Notes: generated by a model not told the origin, from the letters alone. A DNA stretch of 64,000 bases from Maricaulis sp. (GCF_015665295.1 NZ_JADFAJ010000043.1:1-64000), one strand, 5' to 3'. Shown: positions 18,653 through 27,043, numbered from the stretch's first letter. Made by a program: numbers and translations.

Positions 18653-20353
18653 ATGTCCGGCGACGTCCATTACGAAGTCTTTTTCAAGAAAAACCGCAAG
18701 TCAGGCTGGGCCCTCAGCGAGGCGCGTGATGAGCGCGACCCAGCCATCCGCCTGGCCCATTCGCTGATCGCCAAGAACAAGGATGCCTCGGTCCGAGTCA
18801 CCAAGGAAACCTTCGACAAGGAACACCGCAAATTCCGCTCCGTGCCGATTTTCGAAGGCGGCGCCGAGACCATGGGTGTCGAAAAGGAAAAGACCGGCGA
18901 GGCGCGCCTGCCCTGCCTCACCCCGGATGACCTGTCCAAGCCCCATGCCCGCGACACGATCCGCCGGGTGCTGACCGGCTGGCTGGAGCGGGTCCAGGCG
19001 ATCCCGATGGAGCTCCTGCACCGCCCCGATCTGGTGGAAAGCCTGGAAGCTTCGGGGACGGAATTGCAGCACGCCGTCCAGAAGGTCGCCATCGCGTCGG
19101 CCAATGACAGCGATGCCGGCGTGCATGGCTATGTCAAACAGCTCAACGAGCTGGTCCAGAAATCGCTCAACCGGATCTATCAGGACGGCCGCAACAGCAA
19201 GCTGCCCGAATATCCCGAGAAGGCGAAATTCGCGGATATCGCCTCCGAAATCCACCAGAGCGACCGCCGTGCCTATTCGCTTCGCGCCGCCATGGCCGAC
19301 CGGCTGCGCCATGAAAAGAAGTATGGCGACAAGCTGGAAGCCCTGCTCGACATGGGCGACAGCCTGCCCGAGGACGCCGAGGTCCGCAGCTTCGCACTTG
19401 ATGAGGTCGATCACTATATCGCCGAGGTCATCGCCTTTGATGCCGGCCGCGAAGCCCTGCTTGGCAGCTGCAAGGATCTCGGCGAGACACTGGAACGCCT
19501 CGCCTGCCTGTTCGATGGCGACCATTCCGCCGATGCCCTCAGTCTGGCCCCCAGCGCCGCGAAGCGCCTTGCCCGCAAGATCCATGGCCGGGAATTTCCG
19601 GCCTGCCGCGCGATCATCGCGACCAATATCCTCAAGGGGCTTGAGCGCCCCAAGCGCCTGCGCCCAACAAGCGTCCGCGACGAGGTCCGCCTCGCCCGTG
19701 ACCTGGCGAGCCGCCTCGTCATCTGCGCCGACAGCACCCTGCCGGCTGACGCGCTGATCAAGGCCTTCGCCTCGCGCTCGGCCCGCCTGTTGCAGCCGGA
19801 AATCATCGACGAATTGCTGCGCCATTCGCGCGGCGCCGACGAGGATCTCGACCGCCTGATCGCGCTTGAGGAAAACCTGGTCGGCGAGGCCAACAAGCAG
19901 AAGCTGGCCGGCTATATCCGCTCGACACTTGGTTCGAACCAGGCCGACGCCTGGTATGTCCGCGGCGATGCCAAGCCGCTGGAACGCCTGGCCAAACTGG
20001 CCGCCCAACAAGCCCGAATTCTCAAGGGATCATACCCGGCCCGCGACAAGCTGGAGCTGGCGGCCAGTTTCGACACGCTCGGCATGAAGATCGTCGACGA
20101 CAGCAAGATCCTCAACCTGGTCGAAGCCGGCGACCGGCCGGCGCTCGACAAGGCGACCGGGCTCTTGCGCCTGGCAACCGGCGGCGCCCTGCCAATCGGC
20201 AATTGCTCGGCCGATGCCCAGGCTCGCGCCCTGCGCCATCTGAAATCCGCCGTCGGACTTTCCGAGGCCCAGGCCGAGGATGGTCGCGCCAAGCTGCGCC
20301 AGATCCAGGGCATGCTGCAGGAACTCACCCACATGCACGCCAAGGCCGCCTGA
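18653..20353 (+). CDS. Conserved-looking hypothetical protein, 566 residues
   Basis: I do not recognise this protein. It is highly charged, has no signal peptide or membrane segment, and looks mainly alpha-helical and cytoplasmic. The N-terminus (VHYEVFFKKNRKSGWAL) looks like a small beta domain. A run of AGGGGAG precedes the ATG. It is divergent from chvI with 168 bases between, the position taken by pckA in rhizobia, so it may share control with ChvI. Codon use matches its neighbours. Nothing indicates an enzyme active site. Confidence 0.85.
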   Translation: MSGDVHYEVFFKKNRKSGWALSEARDERDPAIRLAHSLIAKNKDASVRVTKETFDKEHRKFRSVPIFEGGAETMGVEKEKTGEARLPCLTPDDLSKPHARDTIRRVLTGWLERVQAIPMELLHRPDLVESLEASGTELQHAVQKVAIASANDSDAGVHGYVKQLNELVQKSLNRIYQDGRNSKLPEYPEKAKFADIASEIHQSDRRAYSLRAAMADRLRHEKKYGDKLEALLDMGDSLPEDAEVRSFALDEVDHYIAEVIAFDAGREALLGSCKDLGETLERLACLFDGDHSADALSLAPSAAKRLARKIHGREFPACRAIIATNILKGLERPKRLRPTSVRDEVRLARDLASRLVICADSTLPADALIKAFASRSARLLQPEIIDELLRHSRGADEDLDRLIALEENLVGEANKQKLAGYIRSTLGSNQADAWYVRGDAKPLERLAKLAAQQARILKGSYPARDKLELAASFDTLGMKIVDDSKILNLVEAGDRPALDKATGLLRLATGGALPIGNCSADAQARALRHLKSAVGLSEAQAEDGRAKLRQIQGMLQELTHMHAKAA

Positions 20354-20399
20354 CCAATTTGGCTTTGGCTGAGCCCGGCAATCTGTCTAGGCTTGCGGC

Positions 20400-20972
20400 A
20401 TGACATTGCGCCATCTCATCACCTTCTTTCTCGGACTGATCGCCGGGGCCGTCATGGCGGTCGCACTGGCCTTCAGCCCCGGCGAGATTGGCGGCGTCCA
20501 TAACGGGGCCTGGGTCAGCAATCCGAATATCGGCTCGCCCGACGCCAATCCGCTTGTTCGCTCACTGGTGGCCCGCCGCGGCCTGCTGGCCCTGAGCCGG
20601 GAGGAAGCGGTCTATTTCACTGCCACACGCGACAGTGAGGGACATAACCTCACCGAGCGATGTGCCTACGAGGTGGTCGGCGCGATGCCGCCGACGCGCT
20701 GGTGGTCGCTCACCATATATGACGAGGACAGCTTCCTGCCGCGCAACGGACGAAACCGCCATGCCGTCAGCCAGACGACGGCCCGCACCGATGCGAGCGG
20801 CCACGTCATCATCCCGGTGGGACAGGATGAAACCGGCGCAATCGTCACCAACAATGCCGGTCTCTTCTCCCTGACCCTGCGCCTCTATCATCCCGACCCC
20901 GTCGTGCTGGATGATCTGGACACCCTGACCTTCCCCCGGATTGACCGCATCAGCTGCGAGGGCGAGACATGA
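20400..20972 (+). CDS. DUF1214-domain protein, membrane anchored
   Basis: Protein of 190 residues with an N-terminal hydrophobic anchor (about residues 5-26) and a DUF1214-like domain; recognisable parts are RWWSLTIYDEDSFLPRN and NNAGLFSLTLRLYHPD. The catalytic role of the family is unknown. It overlaps the next gene (DUF1254-like) as ATGA. In many bacteria one longer protein contains DUF1254 followed by DUF1214; here they are separate and in reversed order. Confidence 0.75.
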   Translation: MTLRHLITFFLGLIAGAVMAVALAFSPGEIGGVHNGAWVSNPNIGSPDANPLVRSLVARRGLLALSREEAVYFTATRDSEGHNLTERCAYEVVGAMPPTRWWSLTIYDEDSFLPRNGRNRHAVSQTTARTDASGHVIIPVGQDETGAIVTNNAGLFSLTLRLYHPDPVVLDDLDTLTFPRIDRISCEGET

Positions 20973-21508
20973 CGCGGCGCGGCCTGCCCTTTTTGCCCTT
21001 TGTCCTCGGTCTCATCCTCGGTCTGGGCATCACCCTGACCGTCATGCCCGGCGTGATCATGTCGCGCGCCATGGATCGGATCGAAGCCCTCGGCGGTGCG
21101 ACCGGGATGGTCCGTCATGCCCCGCCGGTCACGGCCGAAAACCAGACAATCGTCCGCGCCAGCCCGGATATTTTGTACTCGGTCTGCCTTTATGACCTGT
21201 CTGACGGCCCGCTGCGCATTGATGCGCCCTGGCCGGATGACGGGAATTATGCCTCGGTCAGTTTTTACGATGCCAACACGAATAACTTCGCGGCGGTGAG
21301 TGACCGGGATGTCGGAAGCGCAGCAACTTCGATCGCGCTCATCGAACGTTTCGAGTCTTATGTCCCGGAAGACGCGGACCTGAGCTTTGTGGCCCCGACC
21401 CGAACCGGTCTCATCCTCTATCGCCGCGTGATCGACGCGAACACAGATCTTGCGGCCGCCGAAGCCGAACGTCAGGGCTTCACCTGTTCGCAGCTGTCCG
21501 ATCAGTAA
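20969..21508 (+). CDS. DUF1254-like protein, membrane anchored
   Basis: Protein of 179 residues with an N-terminal hydrophobic segment (about residues 7-30). The central part (IVRASPDILYSVCLYDLSDGPLRID) resembles the start of DUF1254 proteins, which often begin with the line about no sooner touched than possessed-type motif NRDTLYS. It is translationally coupled to the DUF1214 gene before it (ATGA), so the two probably form one complex on the outer face of the inner membrane. Function unknown. Confidence 0.7.
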   Translation: MTRRGLPFLPFVLGLILGLGITLTVMPGVIMSRAMDRIEALGGATGMVRHAPPVTAENQTIVRASPDILYSVCLYDLSDGPLRIDAPWPDDGNYASVSFYDANTNNFAAVSDRDVGSAATSIALIERFESYVPEDADLSFVAPTRTGLILYRRVIDANTDLAAAEAERQGFTCSQLSDQ

Positions 21509-21565
21509 CTTGCCTCGCACGTACCGCTTGGCGAGGCTGACGCCCGAGTAAAGCTGGGGAGCCCC

Positions 21566-22069
21566 ATGAAACAGACCATCCTCGCGGCATTTGCCGCATC
21601 TGCCGCCATTATCGCCCCCGCGACGGCGCAGACTGACGAGACCGCCGCCATCGAGGCCCGGATCGACGCGCTCTATGCGGTGATTTCCGGACCGGTCGGC
21701 GAGGCCCGCGATTTCGACGCCATGCGCGAGCTTTTCATGGAGGGCGCCGCGATGGGCGCCGTGGGCGCCGGCCAGAGCGGCAATGGTGCCGGCAGCGTGA
21801 TCACGCTGGATGATTATATCGAGCGCTCCGGCCCCTGGCTGGTCGAAAACGGCTTCACCGAACGCGCCACCCGCACCGACATCACCCAATGGGGCGAGAT
21901 CGCCTATGCCCGCTCGGCCTATGAAGGTGTCAACGGGGTCACCGGCGAGGTTTTCCTGATCGGGGTCAACTTCATCACCCTGTTCAAGATCGACGGCGCG
22001 TGGAAGATCGCCGCCATCCTGTGGCGGACTGAAAGCGAGGACTGGCCGGTCGAAGCAGCGTTTGATTGA
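21566..22069 (+). CDS. Secreted SnoaL/NTF2-like protein
   Basis: Protein of 167 residues with a clear signal peptide (ends ATAQ at about residue 22). The mature part has the pattern of an NTF2-like fold: an N-terminal helix with IEARIDALYAVISG, then VITLDDYIERS and a C-terminal FITLFKIDGAWKIAAILWRTE. Such proteins bind small ligands or act as cyclases or isomerases; no substrate can be proposed. GGGGAG precedes the ATG. No operon partner is close. Confidence 0.7.
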   Translation: MKQTILAAFAASAAIIAPATAQTDETAAIEARIDALYAVISGPVGEARDFDAMRELFMEGAAMGAVGAGQSGNGAGSVITLDDYIERSGPWLVENGFTERATRTDITQWGEIAYARSAYEGVNGVTGEVFLIGVNFITLFKIDGAWKIAAILWRTESEDWPVEAAFD

Positions 22070-22187
22070 ACAGGACTCCCGTCTCATCCTACCCGGAGGC
22101 GCGCCGCGCCGTCCGGGACCGACGGGAGCCAAACCGCTCGCCGGATGGGTCGGCAAGTCCCGTCTGTCCGCCCCGCTCTTGCGGGGC

Positions 22188-22430
22188 TGCGGCGGGGAAA
22201 ATGTGTTTGGGACGGTGAGGTGTGGCGCGCAGTGGCCGGCACGTCCTTTCCTCCCCACATCGTGGGGAAGAAAAGGGGGCGTTAATCCCGTTTGTGCCCT
22301 CCTTCCTTCTCCTCGGGCGGCGGTGGCCCGAAGGGTTGGATGAGGGGGATTTGTTCGGCCGCCACCGGGATTTACCCCTCACCCTGACCCTCTCCCGGGG
22401 GAGAGGGAAATGCGCTTGATCAAAAAAATG
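22188..22430. repeat. Intergenic palindromic element in a 485-base gene-free stretch
   Basis: The 485 bases between the SnoaL-like gene and the transporter hold no credible gene. They contain two strong inverted repeats: TCCCCA/TGGGGA at 22252-22268 and CCCTCTCCC/GGGAGAGGG at 22388-22407, the latter preceded by CCTCACCCTGA. From memory, CCTCACCCTGACCCTCTCCC is the edge of a dispersed intergenic repeat seen in several proteobacteria, so this is probably a member of a REP-like or MITE-like family. Extent is approximate. Confidence 0.55.
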
Positions 22431-22554
22431 CACCAAACTTGTCCGCACCCCCTCGGCCATGCCCGATGATGCTCATGGTTTTCGGGACGGGAGGCACGAA
22501 CCCGGTCACGTGTGCCCGGAAGGGTGCGGAGCCTGTCCGCGCCTCGGGAGTGGC

Positions 22555-24114
22555 TCAGCCCAGCAGGACCGACAATCCGGCGATGATCGCGATGGCGAGG
22601 AAATTGATGCGGACACCGGTTTTCATCATCTGCAGCTGGGTCACGGCGCCGGAGGCATAGACGATGGCGTTGGGAGCGGTCGCGACGGGCAGCATGAAGG
22701 CGGTCGAGGCGGCGATCGCGACCGGGACGACGAGATGCTCGGGCGGCACACCGGCTTCGACCGCGATCACGCCGAGCACGGGCAGGAAGGCGGTGGTGGT
22801 GGCGACATTGGAGGTCAGCTCGGTCAGGAAGACCACCAGCGTCACGAAGACCAGCAGGAGGAGCGGGACCGGCATGTCGGTGAGAAAGCCCATCTGTCCG
22901 CCCAGCCAGTCGGCCAGGCCTGTCGAGGACAGGGCCGCCGCGAGCGAAAGCCCGCCGCCGAACAGGATGACGACATTCCAGGGCAGGCGGGCAAGGCCTT
23001 CCCAGTTCATCAGCATCTCGCCCCTGCGCGCGCCACGATCGCCGGCCGGTACCAGGAAAGTCGCCAGCGCGCCCATGACCGCGATCTGTGTATTGCCGAG
23101 CGACAGGGTGACCGGCATGTCGAGCGCGTCAGCCAGCCAGGCGAGCAGCGGATTCCAGCCCCAATCCATGCCAGGTTGGCCGATCAGTTCGCCGGGCAGG
23201 ACCCGGCCCATCCACAGGATGGCGACGGTGCCGAAAAGGAGGGCGACCCGCCATTCCGGACGGGTCATGCGGCCAAGGCCGGCGAGCTCGGTGCGGACCA
23301 GGTCCCTGGCGGCCCGGCTGTCGCCGTCGCCCTTCAGGTCGAAGGCAAGCCGCGTCAGCACGAACCAGGCGGCCGGGATCAGCAGGATGACGATCGGCAG
23401 ACCGATGCCCATCCAGGTCGCGAAATCGATGGAAATCCCGAACTCGTTCTGCAGATAGCCGATGCCAATGAGATTGGTCGGCGTGCCCACCGGGGTCGCC
23501 ATGCCGCCGATCGAAGCGGCGTAGGCGACACCCAGCGCCAGGGCCGGAGCAAAGAATTTCGAGCTGACGCCCTCACGCTCGACCTCTTTGGCCACGCGCA
23601 GGGCGATCGGGATCATCATCAGCGTGGTCGCGGTGTTGGAGATCCACATCGACAACAGGGCCGAGGCGATCATGAAGCCGGCAATCAGGGCTGCCGGTCG
23701 GCCGCCGAAGCCGCCGACAATATTGAGCGCGATCCGGGTGTGCAGGTTCCAGCGCTCGATCGACAGGGCGACGATGAAGCCGCCGAGCAACAGCATGACA
23801 ATGGTGCTGGCATAGGGCGCCGTCGAGGCGCCCTGGCTGGCAATGCCGAGCAGCGGAAAAAGTGCCATCGGGATAAGGGCGGTGGCGGCAATCGGGATGG
23901 CTTCGGTCGCCCACCACACCGCCATCAGCACGGCCAGCGAGGCGAGCAGCCAGGCTTCCCGGCTCAACCCCTCGGGCAGCGGCAGGACCTGCAGGAGGAC
24001 CGCCAGGGCGATCCCGAGGAAGAGCCCGATGATCTGGGACAGTGACTTGCCGCCGCTGTCGGGCGGGTTTTCGTTGTCTGGCGTGTCAATGTCTGGCGTG
24101 TCAGTGTCTGGCAC
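22555..24114 (-). CDS. SLC13/DASS-family sodium:dicarboxylate-type anion symporter
   Basis: Integral membrane transporter of 519 residues with about 11-12 hydrophobic segments. The two SNT-type signatures of the DASS family are present: SNTATTLMMIPIAL in the first half and TSNVATTTAFLPVL in the second. Family members import di- and tricarboxylates, or sulfate, with sodium. The substrate cannot be read from the sequence. The first 20 residues before the membrane part are an acidic repeat (see the tandem repeat entry). It appears to be transcribed alone. Confidence 0.9.
   Translation of the reverse strand: MPDTDTPDIDTPDNENPPDSGGKSLSQIIGLFLGIALAVLLQVLPLPEGLSREAWLLASLAVLMAVWWATEAIPIAATALIPMALFPLLGIASQGASTAPYASTIVMLLLGGFIVALSIERWNLHTRIALNIVGGFGGRPAALIAGFMIASALLSMWISNTATTLMMIPIALRVAKEVEREGVSSKFFAPALALGVAYAASIGGMATPVGTPTNLIGIGYLQNEFGISIDFATWMGIGLPIVILLIPAAWFVLTRLAFDLKGDGDSRAARDLVRTELAGLGRMTRPEWRVALLFGTVAILWMGRVLPGELIGQPGMDWGWNPLLAWLADALDMPVTLSLGNTQIAVMGALATFLVPAGDRGARRGEMLMNWEGLARLPWNVVILFGGGLSLAAALSSTGLADWLGGQMGFLTDMPVPLLLLVFVTLVVFLTELTSNVATTTAFLPVLGVIAVEAGVPPEHLVVPVAIAASTAFMLPVATAPNAIVYASGAVTQLQMMKTGVRINFLAIAIIAGLSVLLG
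24076..24113 (-). repeat. 15-bp tandem repeat at the transporter N-terminus
   Basis: Two near-identical 15-base units (24076-24090, 24091-24105) plus part of a third encode the beginning of the DASS transporter (TDTPD, IDTPD). The unit length keeps frame, so strains may differ in copy number. Confidence 0.8.
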
Positions 24115-24166
24115 AGAACGCCTCCCCAGCCGTCTGCTCTGAACTCCGAAGCCCTGGCGCGGTGCG

Positions 24167-24364
24167 TCAGGCCTTGGGGTCTTCGGCCGAACCGGCCCTC
24201 ACGAAGCGGCGGTCGCAATAGGGGCATTCCACGAAGTCATCCTGGCCCATTTCCAGATAGACGCGCGGATGTCCCAGCGCCCCGCCGCCGCCATCGCAAG
24301 CCAAGCGATGCTGATCGGTGACGATGATTTCGGACGGCGGTATCGAATTGGCGGCGTCGGCCAT
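24167..24364 (-). CDS. Small zinc-finger (zf-CHCC type) protein
   Basis: A 65-residue protein with the ligand pattern of the zf-CHCC family (the bacterial relatives of the NDUFS6 complex I subunit): Cys in RLACDGG, His in LGHPRVYL, then CPYCDRRF. Family members in alphaproteobacteria are small zinc proteins linked to complex I or of unknown role. The ATG at 24364 is preferred over the TTG two codons upstream because GAGGG lies 7 nt before it. Confidence 0.82.
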   Translation of the reverse strand: MADAANSIPPSEIIVTDQHRLACDGGGGALGHPRVYLEMGQDDFVECPYCDRRFVRAGSAEDPKA

Positions 24365-24455
24365 GGACAAGCCCTCATGGACAGGATGAATGACGATCCC
24401 TAAGTGTGGGGCCTAGTTATGGCCTTTGGCCCTCATCCGTCAATTCCGAGGCGAC

Positions 24456-25415
24456 ATGTCCGACAGCTCCTCCCTCCCTGATTACGCGCTCGAAGCCATC
24501 GGCCTGAAGAAGACCTATCGCGGTTCCAAGCTCGCTGAGCCGAAAGTCGCGCTGAAGGGCATTGATCTGAAAGTGCCGCGCGGCTCGATCTTCGGCCTCC
24601 TGGGTCCCAACGGGGCCGGCAAGTCGACCTTCATCAACATCTTTGCCGGTCTGGTGAAAAAGACCGGCGGGACTGCCCGGACCTGGGGTATCGACATCGA
24701 CCAGGACAGCCGCGCCGCGCGTGCCGCCATCGGGGTGGTGCCGCAGGAAATCAACATGGATGTCTTCTTCACGCCCCATGAGACGCTGGAACTGATGGCC
24801 GGCTTCTATGGCGTGCCCAAGGCCGAGCGGAAAACGGACGAGCTGCTCGAAGCGGTCGGCCTCACCGACAAGCGAAATGCCTATGTCCGCCAGCTTTCCG
24901 GCGGCATGAAGCGGCGCCTGCTGGTGGCCAAGGCCATGGTCCACACGCCACCCATCCTGGTGCTCGACGAACCGACCGCCGGGGTGGACATCGAACTGCG
25001 CCGCCAGCTCTGGGACTATGTGCGCGAGCTTCATGCACGCGGCACCACCATCGTCCTGACCACGCACTATCTCGAGGAGGCGCAGGAGTTGTGCGACCAG
25101 ATCGCCATTATCGATCACGGTCAGGTCATTGCCTGCGAACCCAAGGAAACCCTCCTGAAACGCATGGATTCCAAGACGCTGGTGATCGAGCCAGCCGAGC
25201 CCCTGACTGCCGTGCCGGCTGAGTTGTCCGAATATGATGCGGAGATCCGGGCCGACGGGGCGCTGGCGATCACCTATCGATATGGACAGCAATCGGTCGC
25301 CGAGATGATCGAGAAATTCCGCGCCGCCGGGGGCCGTATCGAGGACTTGCGCACCGAGGAAGCCGATCTGGAGGATGTCTTCCTTGCGCTGACCTATAAC
25401 CGTCAGGATGCCTGA
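24456..25415 (+). CDS. ABC transporter ATP-binding protein, ABC-2/NodI-DrrA type
   Basis: ATPase subunit of 319 residues. It has Walker A GPNGAGKST (residues 50-58), signature LSGGMKRRLLVAKA, Walker B ILVLDEP and H-loop TTHYLEEAQE. The sequence resembles the YadG/NodI/DrrA class, which energises ABC-2 exporters. The C-terminal 70 residues are the usual extension. The ATG at 24456 has GAGG upstream and is preferred to the TTG at 24426. No permease gene is next to it, so the partner must be elsewhere. Confidence 0.92.
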   Translation: MSDSSSLPDYALEAIGLKKTYRGSKLAEPKVALKGIDLKVPRGSIFGLLGPNGAGKSTFINIFAGLVKKTGGTARTWGIDIDQDSRAARAAIGVVPQEINMDVFFTPHETLELMAGFYGVPKAERKTDELLEAVGLTDKRNAYVRQLSGGMKRRLLVAKAMVHTPPILVLDEPTAGVDIELRRQLWDYVRELHARGTTIVLTTHYLEEAQELCDQIAIIDHGQVIACEPKETLLKRMDSKTLVIEPAEPLTAVPAELSEYDAEIRADGALAITYRYGQQSVAEMIEKFRAAGGRIEDLRTEEADLEDVFLALTYNRQDA

Positions 25416-25553
25416 CCGGACGAAGCCTGTCAGCCGGGACGGGTGGCTGTGCGGTCCCGCCCGGCCTGCCCCTTTTTGGGCATGATTTCAGGGCAATCTG
25501 TCGGTGGCCAAAGGAGGGCCGGCAGTCACGAAATCAAACCCAGGGGGGTCATC

Positions 25554-25928
25554 ATGCGCACTCACTTCATCCGCAGGTTCTTCGCCATTTCGGTGAGCGC
25601 GCCTTTGTTCGTTGCCCTTGCCTGGTTTTTCGGCATTTTCCTGCACCCGCAAGGTGAAACGGGCGCCGGCTTTGCCCTCATCCTGATTCTTGTCAGCGCC
25701 ATCGCGTCGATCTGGCTCTATGGCTGGCTGATGCGCCCGGGCCGCAAGGTCCGGTTCCGCAATCGCGGGGTCGACGGATTCGATCGCGACTGGGGCGTCG
25801 GGCTGACCGGGTACTCCCAGGCCAAGGATGGCCGCCGCCGCCGTGACGATACAGACGGCGATGATCTTGGCGGACGCCGTAATTCCGGCGACATGGATGA
25901 CGGGGCTGACGACATCGGTCTCGCCTGA
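25554..25928 (+). CDS. Small membrane protein with charged tail, unknown function
   Basis: A 124-residue protein with two hydrophobic segments (about residues 6-28 and 36-58) followed by a hydrophilic tail rich in Arg, Asp and Gly (DGRRRRDDTDGDDLGGRR). The family is not recognised. The ATG at 25554 has a strong AGGGGGG upstream; the longer in-frame reading from 25443 lacks one. It lies between the orphan ABC ATPase and the ArsR operon, about 140 bases after the former, so it could be its cotranscribed partner, but it is too small to be an ABC-2 permease. Confidence 0.7.
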   Translation: MRTHFIRRFFAISVSAPLFVALAWFFGIFLHPQGETGAGFALILILVSAIASIWLYGWLMRPGRKVRFRNRGVDGFDRDWGVGLTGYSQAKDGRRRRDDTDGDDLGGRRNSGDMDDGADDIGLA

Positions 25929-26009
25929 GCCGGGCATTCAACCCACAAGCAGGCCACCCACAAACAGGGCGCTCCGGATCCCGTCCTGAGCGCATTTCCA
26001 TCTCTGCCA

Positions 26010-26040
26010 TTGACATTAGTTTGATGATTAGCTAATTATC
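26010..26040 (+). promoter_or_regulatory. Promoter with overlapping palindromic operator for the ArsR gene
   Basis: TTGACA (26010-26015) and TAATTA (26033-26038) are spaced by 17 bases, a textbook sigma-70-type promoter. An 18-bp near-perfect palindrome, GATGATTAGCTAATTATC (26023-26040), covers the -10 box, with a single mismatched pair. The ArsR gene starts 6 bases later, so autorepression by the ArsR-type protein is likely. Confidence 0.75.
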
Positions 26041-26045
26041 TTTTC

Positions 26046-26351
26046 ATGACGGATATCTTCAAAGCCCTGTCCGACCCGACCCGCCGGGAAGTCCTGCGAA
26101 TCCTGAAGTCAGGACCACGCTCGGCGGGCGATCTGGCCGAGGCCTTTCCGGTCTCGAAACCAACCATGTCGGCGCATTTCAGCGTGTTGCGCACCGCAGG
26201 ACTGGTCTCGACCCAAAAAACGGGCAAGTCGGTCATCTACCATCTCAATGTCTCCGTTCTCGAAGAGGCCCTGCTCGGCTTTGCCAGCGCGTTCGGCTTC
26301 GGCGAAAACCGGGCGTCCGGGCGTCCCGCGAAAGAAAAGGAATTGCCATGA
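26046..26351 (+). CDS. ArsR/SdpR-type winged-helix repressor
   Basis: DNA-binding protein of 101 residues with an ArsR-type winged helix: DIFKALSDPTRREVLRIL at the start, recognition helix in VSKPTMSAHFSVLRTAGLV. It has no metal-binding CxC motif, so it resembles SdpR, whose activity is controlled by a membrane partner. The next gene, overlapping by 4 bases, encodes a four-helix membrane protein, which matches the SdpR-SdpI arrangement. The operator just upstream suggests autoregulation. Confidence 0.9.
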   Translation: MTDIFKALSDPTRREVLRILKSGPRSAGDLAEAFPVSKPTMSAHFSVLRTAGLVSTQKTGKSVIYHLNVSVLEEALLGFASAFGFGENRASGRPAKEKELP

Positions 26352-26758
26352 TCACCCGCTCGATCAAAGGATCGCTGGCCCTCGCCGCCATTCTCCTCAT
26401 CACCGCTTACGGGCTGTCGCTTCTGGCCGGTTTCGACTGGGTCGGGCCGGAAATGCCGGACCGGGTGGTCCAGGCCCTGATCGGACTGGTTCTGGTCCTG
26501 TTTGGCAATGCGACCGGCAAGCGTCCGGCCGACGCCGATCCGGCCTGCGAGGGCAATCCCGGATTGATGGCCGCGCAGCGCTTCTTCGGATTGGCCCTGG
26601 TGATCGGTGGCCTTGTCCATGCCGGGGCCTGGCTCGTCGCGCCGCTCGACCTGGCCAGCACGCTGTCGATGGCGGCTGTGATTGCGGCCCTGATTGCCGG
26701 ACTGGTCCGGGTCGCCTATGCCATTGTCGCCCGGCGCGAGACCCCGGATCAGGGCTGA
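26348..26758 (+). CDS. Four-helix membrane protein, SdpI-like partner of the ArsR repressor
   Basis: A 136-residue protein with four hydrophobic segments and short loops. It overlaps the repressor gene as ATGA. In Bacillus the SdpI membrane protein gives immunity to a killing factor and sequesters SdpR; an equivalent role here is inferred from gene order and topology only, since the sequence similarity I can judge is weak. No toxin gene is visible nearby. Confidence 0.65.
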   Translation: MITRSIKGSLALAAILLITAYGLSLLAGFDWVGPEMPDRVVQALIGLVLVLFGNATGKRPADADPACEGNPGLMAAQRFFGLALVIGGLVHAGAWLVAPLDLASTLSMAAVIAALIAGLVRVAYAIVARRETPDQG

Positions 26759-26855
26759 CGCCCTCTGCCGCCTGCAAGCGGCCCGCCTCGCTGAACCGCA
26801 GGCGCAAAGCCGCGTTGCGCACCGCAACCGCATCGGCTATGGGTTCGCGTTCAAC

Positions 26856-26932
26856 GCACCCATAGCTCAGCTGGATAGAGCGCTGCCCTCCGAAGGCAGA
26901 GGTCAGAGGTTCGAATCCTCTTGGGTGCGCCA
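26856..26932 (+). tRNA. tRNA-Arg (anticodon CCG)
   Basis: A 77-base cloverleaf. The acceptor arm GCACCCA pairs with TGGGTGC, the D arm AGCTCAGCTGGATAGAGC and T arm AGAGGTTCGAATCCTCT are canonical, and the anticodon loop CTCCGAA gives CCG. CCA is encoded. The 3' end reads GGGTGCGCCA, and the string GTGCGCC recurs twice in the repeat array that follows directly. Confidence 0.97.
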
Positions 26933-27043
26933 TTTCCTTGATCTCACGGCAACTCGCTTCGCTCGCGCCTCCGATGGGGCGGCCTGGCCGGCCGGCGCGC
27001 AGTCGCGCTTGCGAACCCGTTGGGTTCGAAATGGCGCCTCTAA
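26933..27043 (+). repeat. tRNA-trailing repeat, family I, copy a
   Basis: Begins at the base after the tRNA-Arg CCA. Shared landmarks of family I, in order: TTCC-TGATCTCACGGCA, a GC-rich segment with CGCCTCCGA, GGCGGCCTG-CCGG, and the hairpin CGAACCC-GTT-GGGTTCG (27012-27028). The GGGTTCGAA part resembles a tRNA T arm. No gene is credible here. Confidence 0.8.

Noticed and set aside
22459-24045. 528-codon plus-strand frame opposite the DASS transporter
   Set aside because: Composition is dominated by Gly, Asp, Arg, His and Gln, as expected from antisense of a hydrophobic membrane protein; the other strand has clear family motifs.
26400-26933. Minus-strand frame starting [16 protein letters not shown] across tRNA-Arg
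   Set aside because: This is the antisense of a tRNA. GFEPLTS-type peptides are a well-known artefact of translating tRNA genes.
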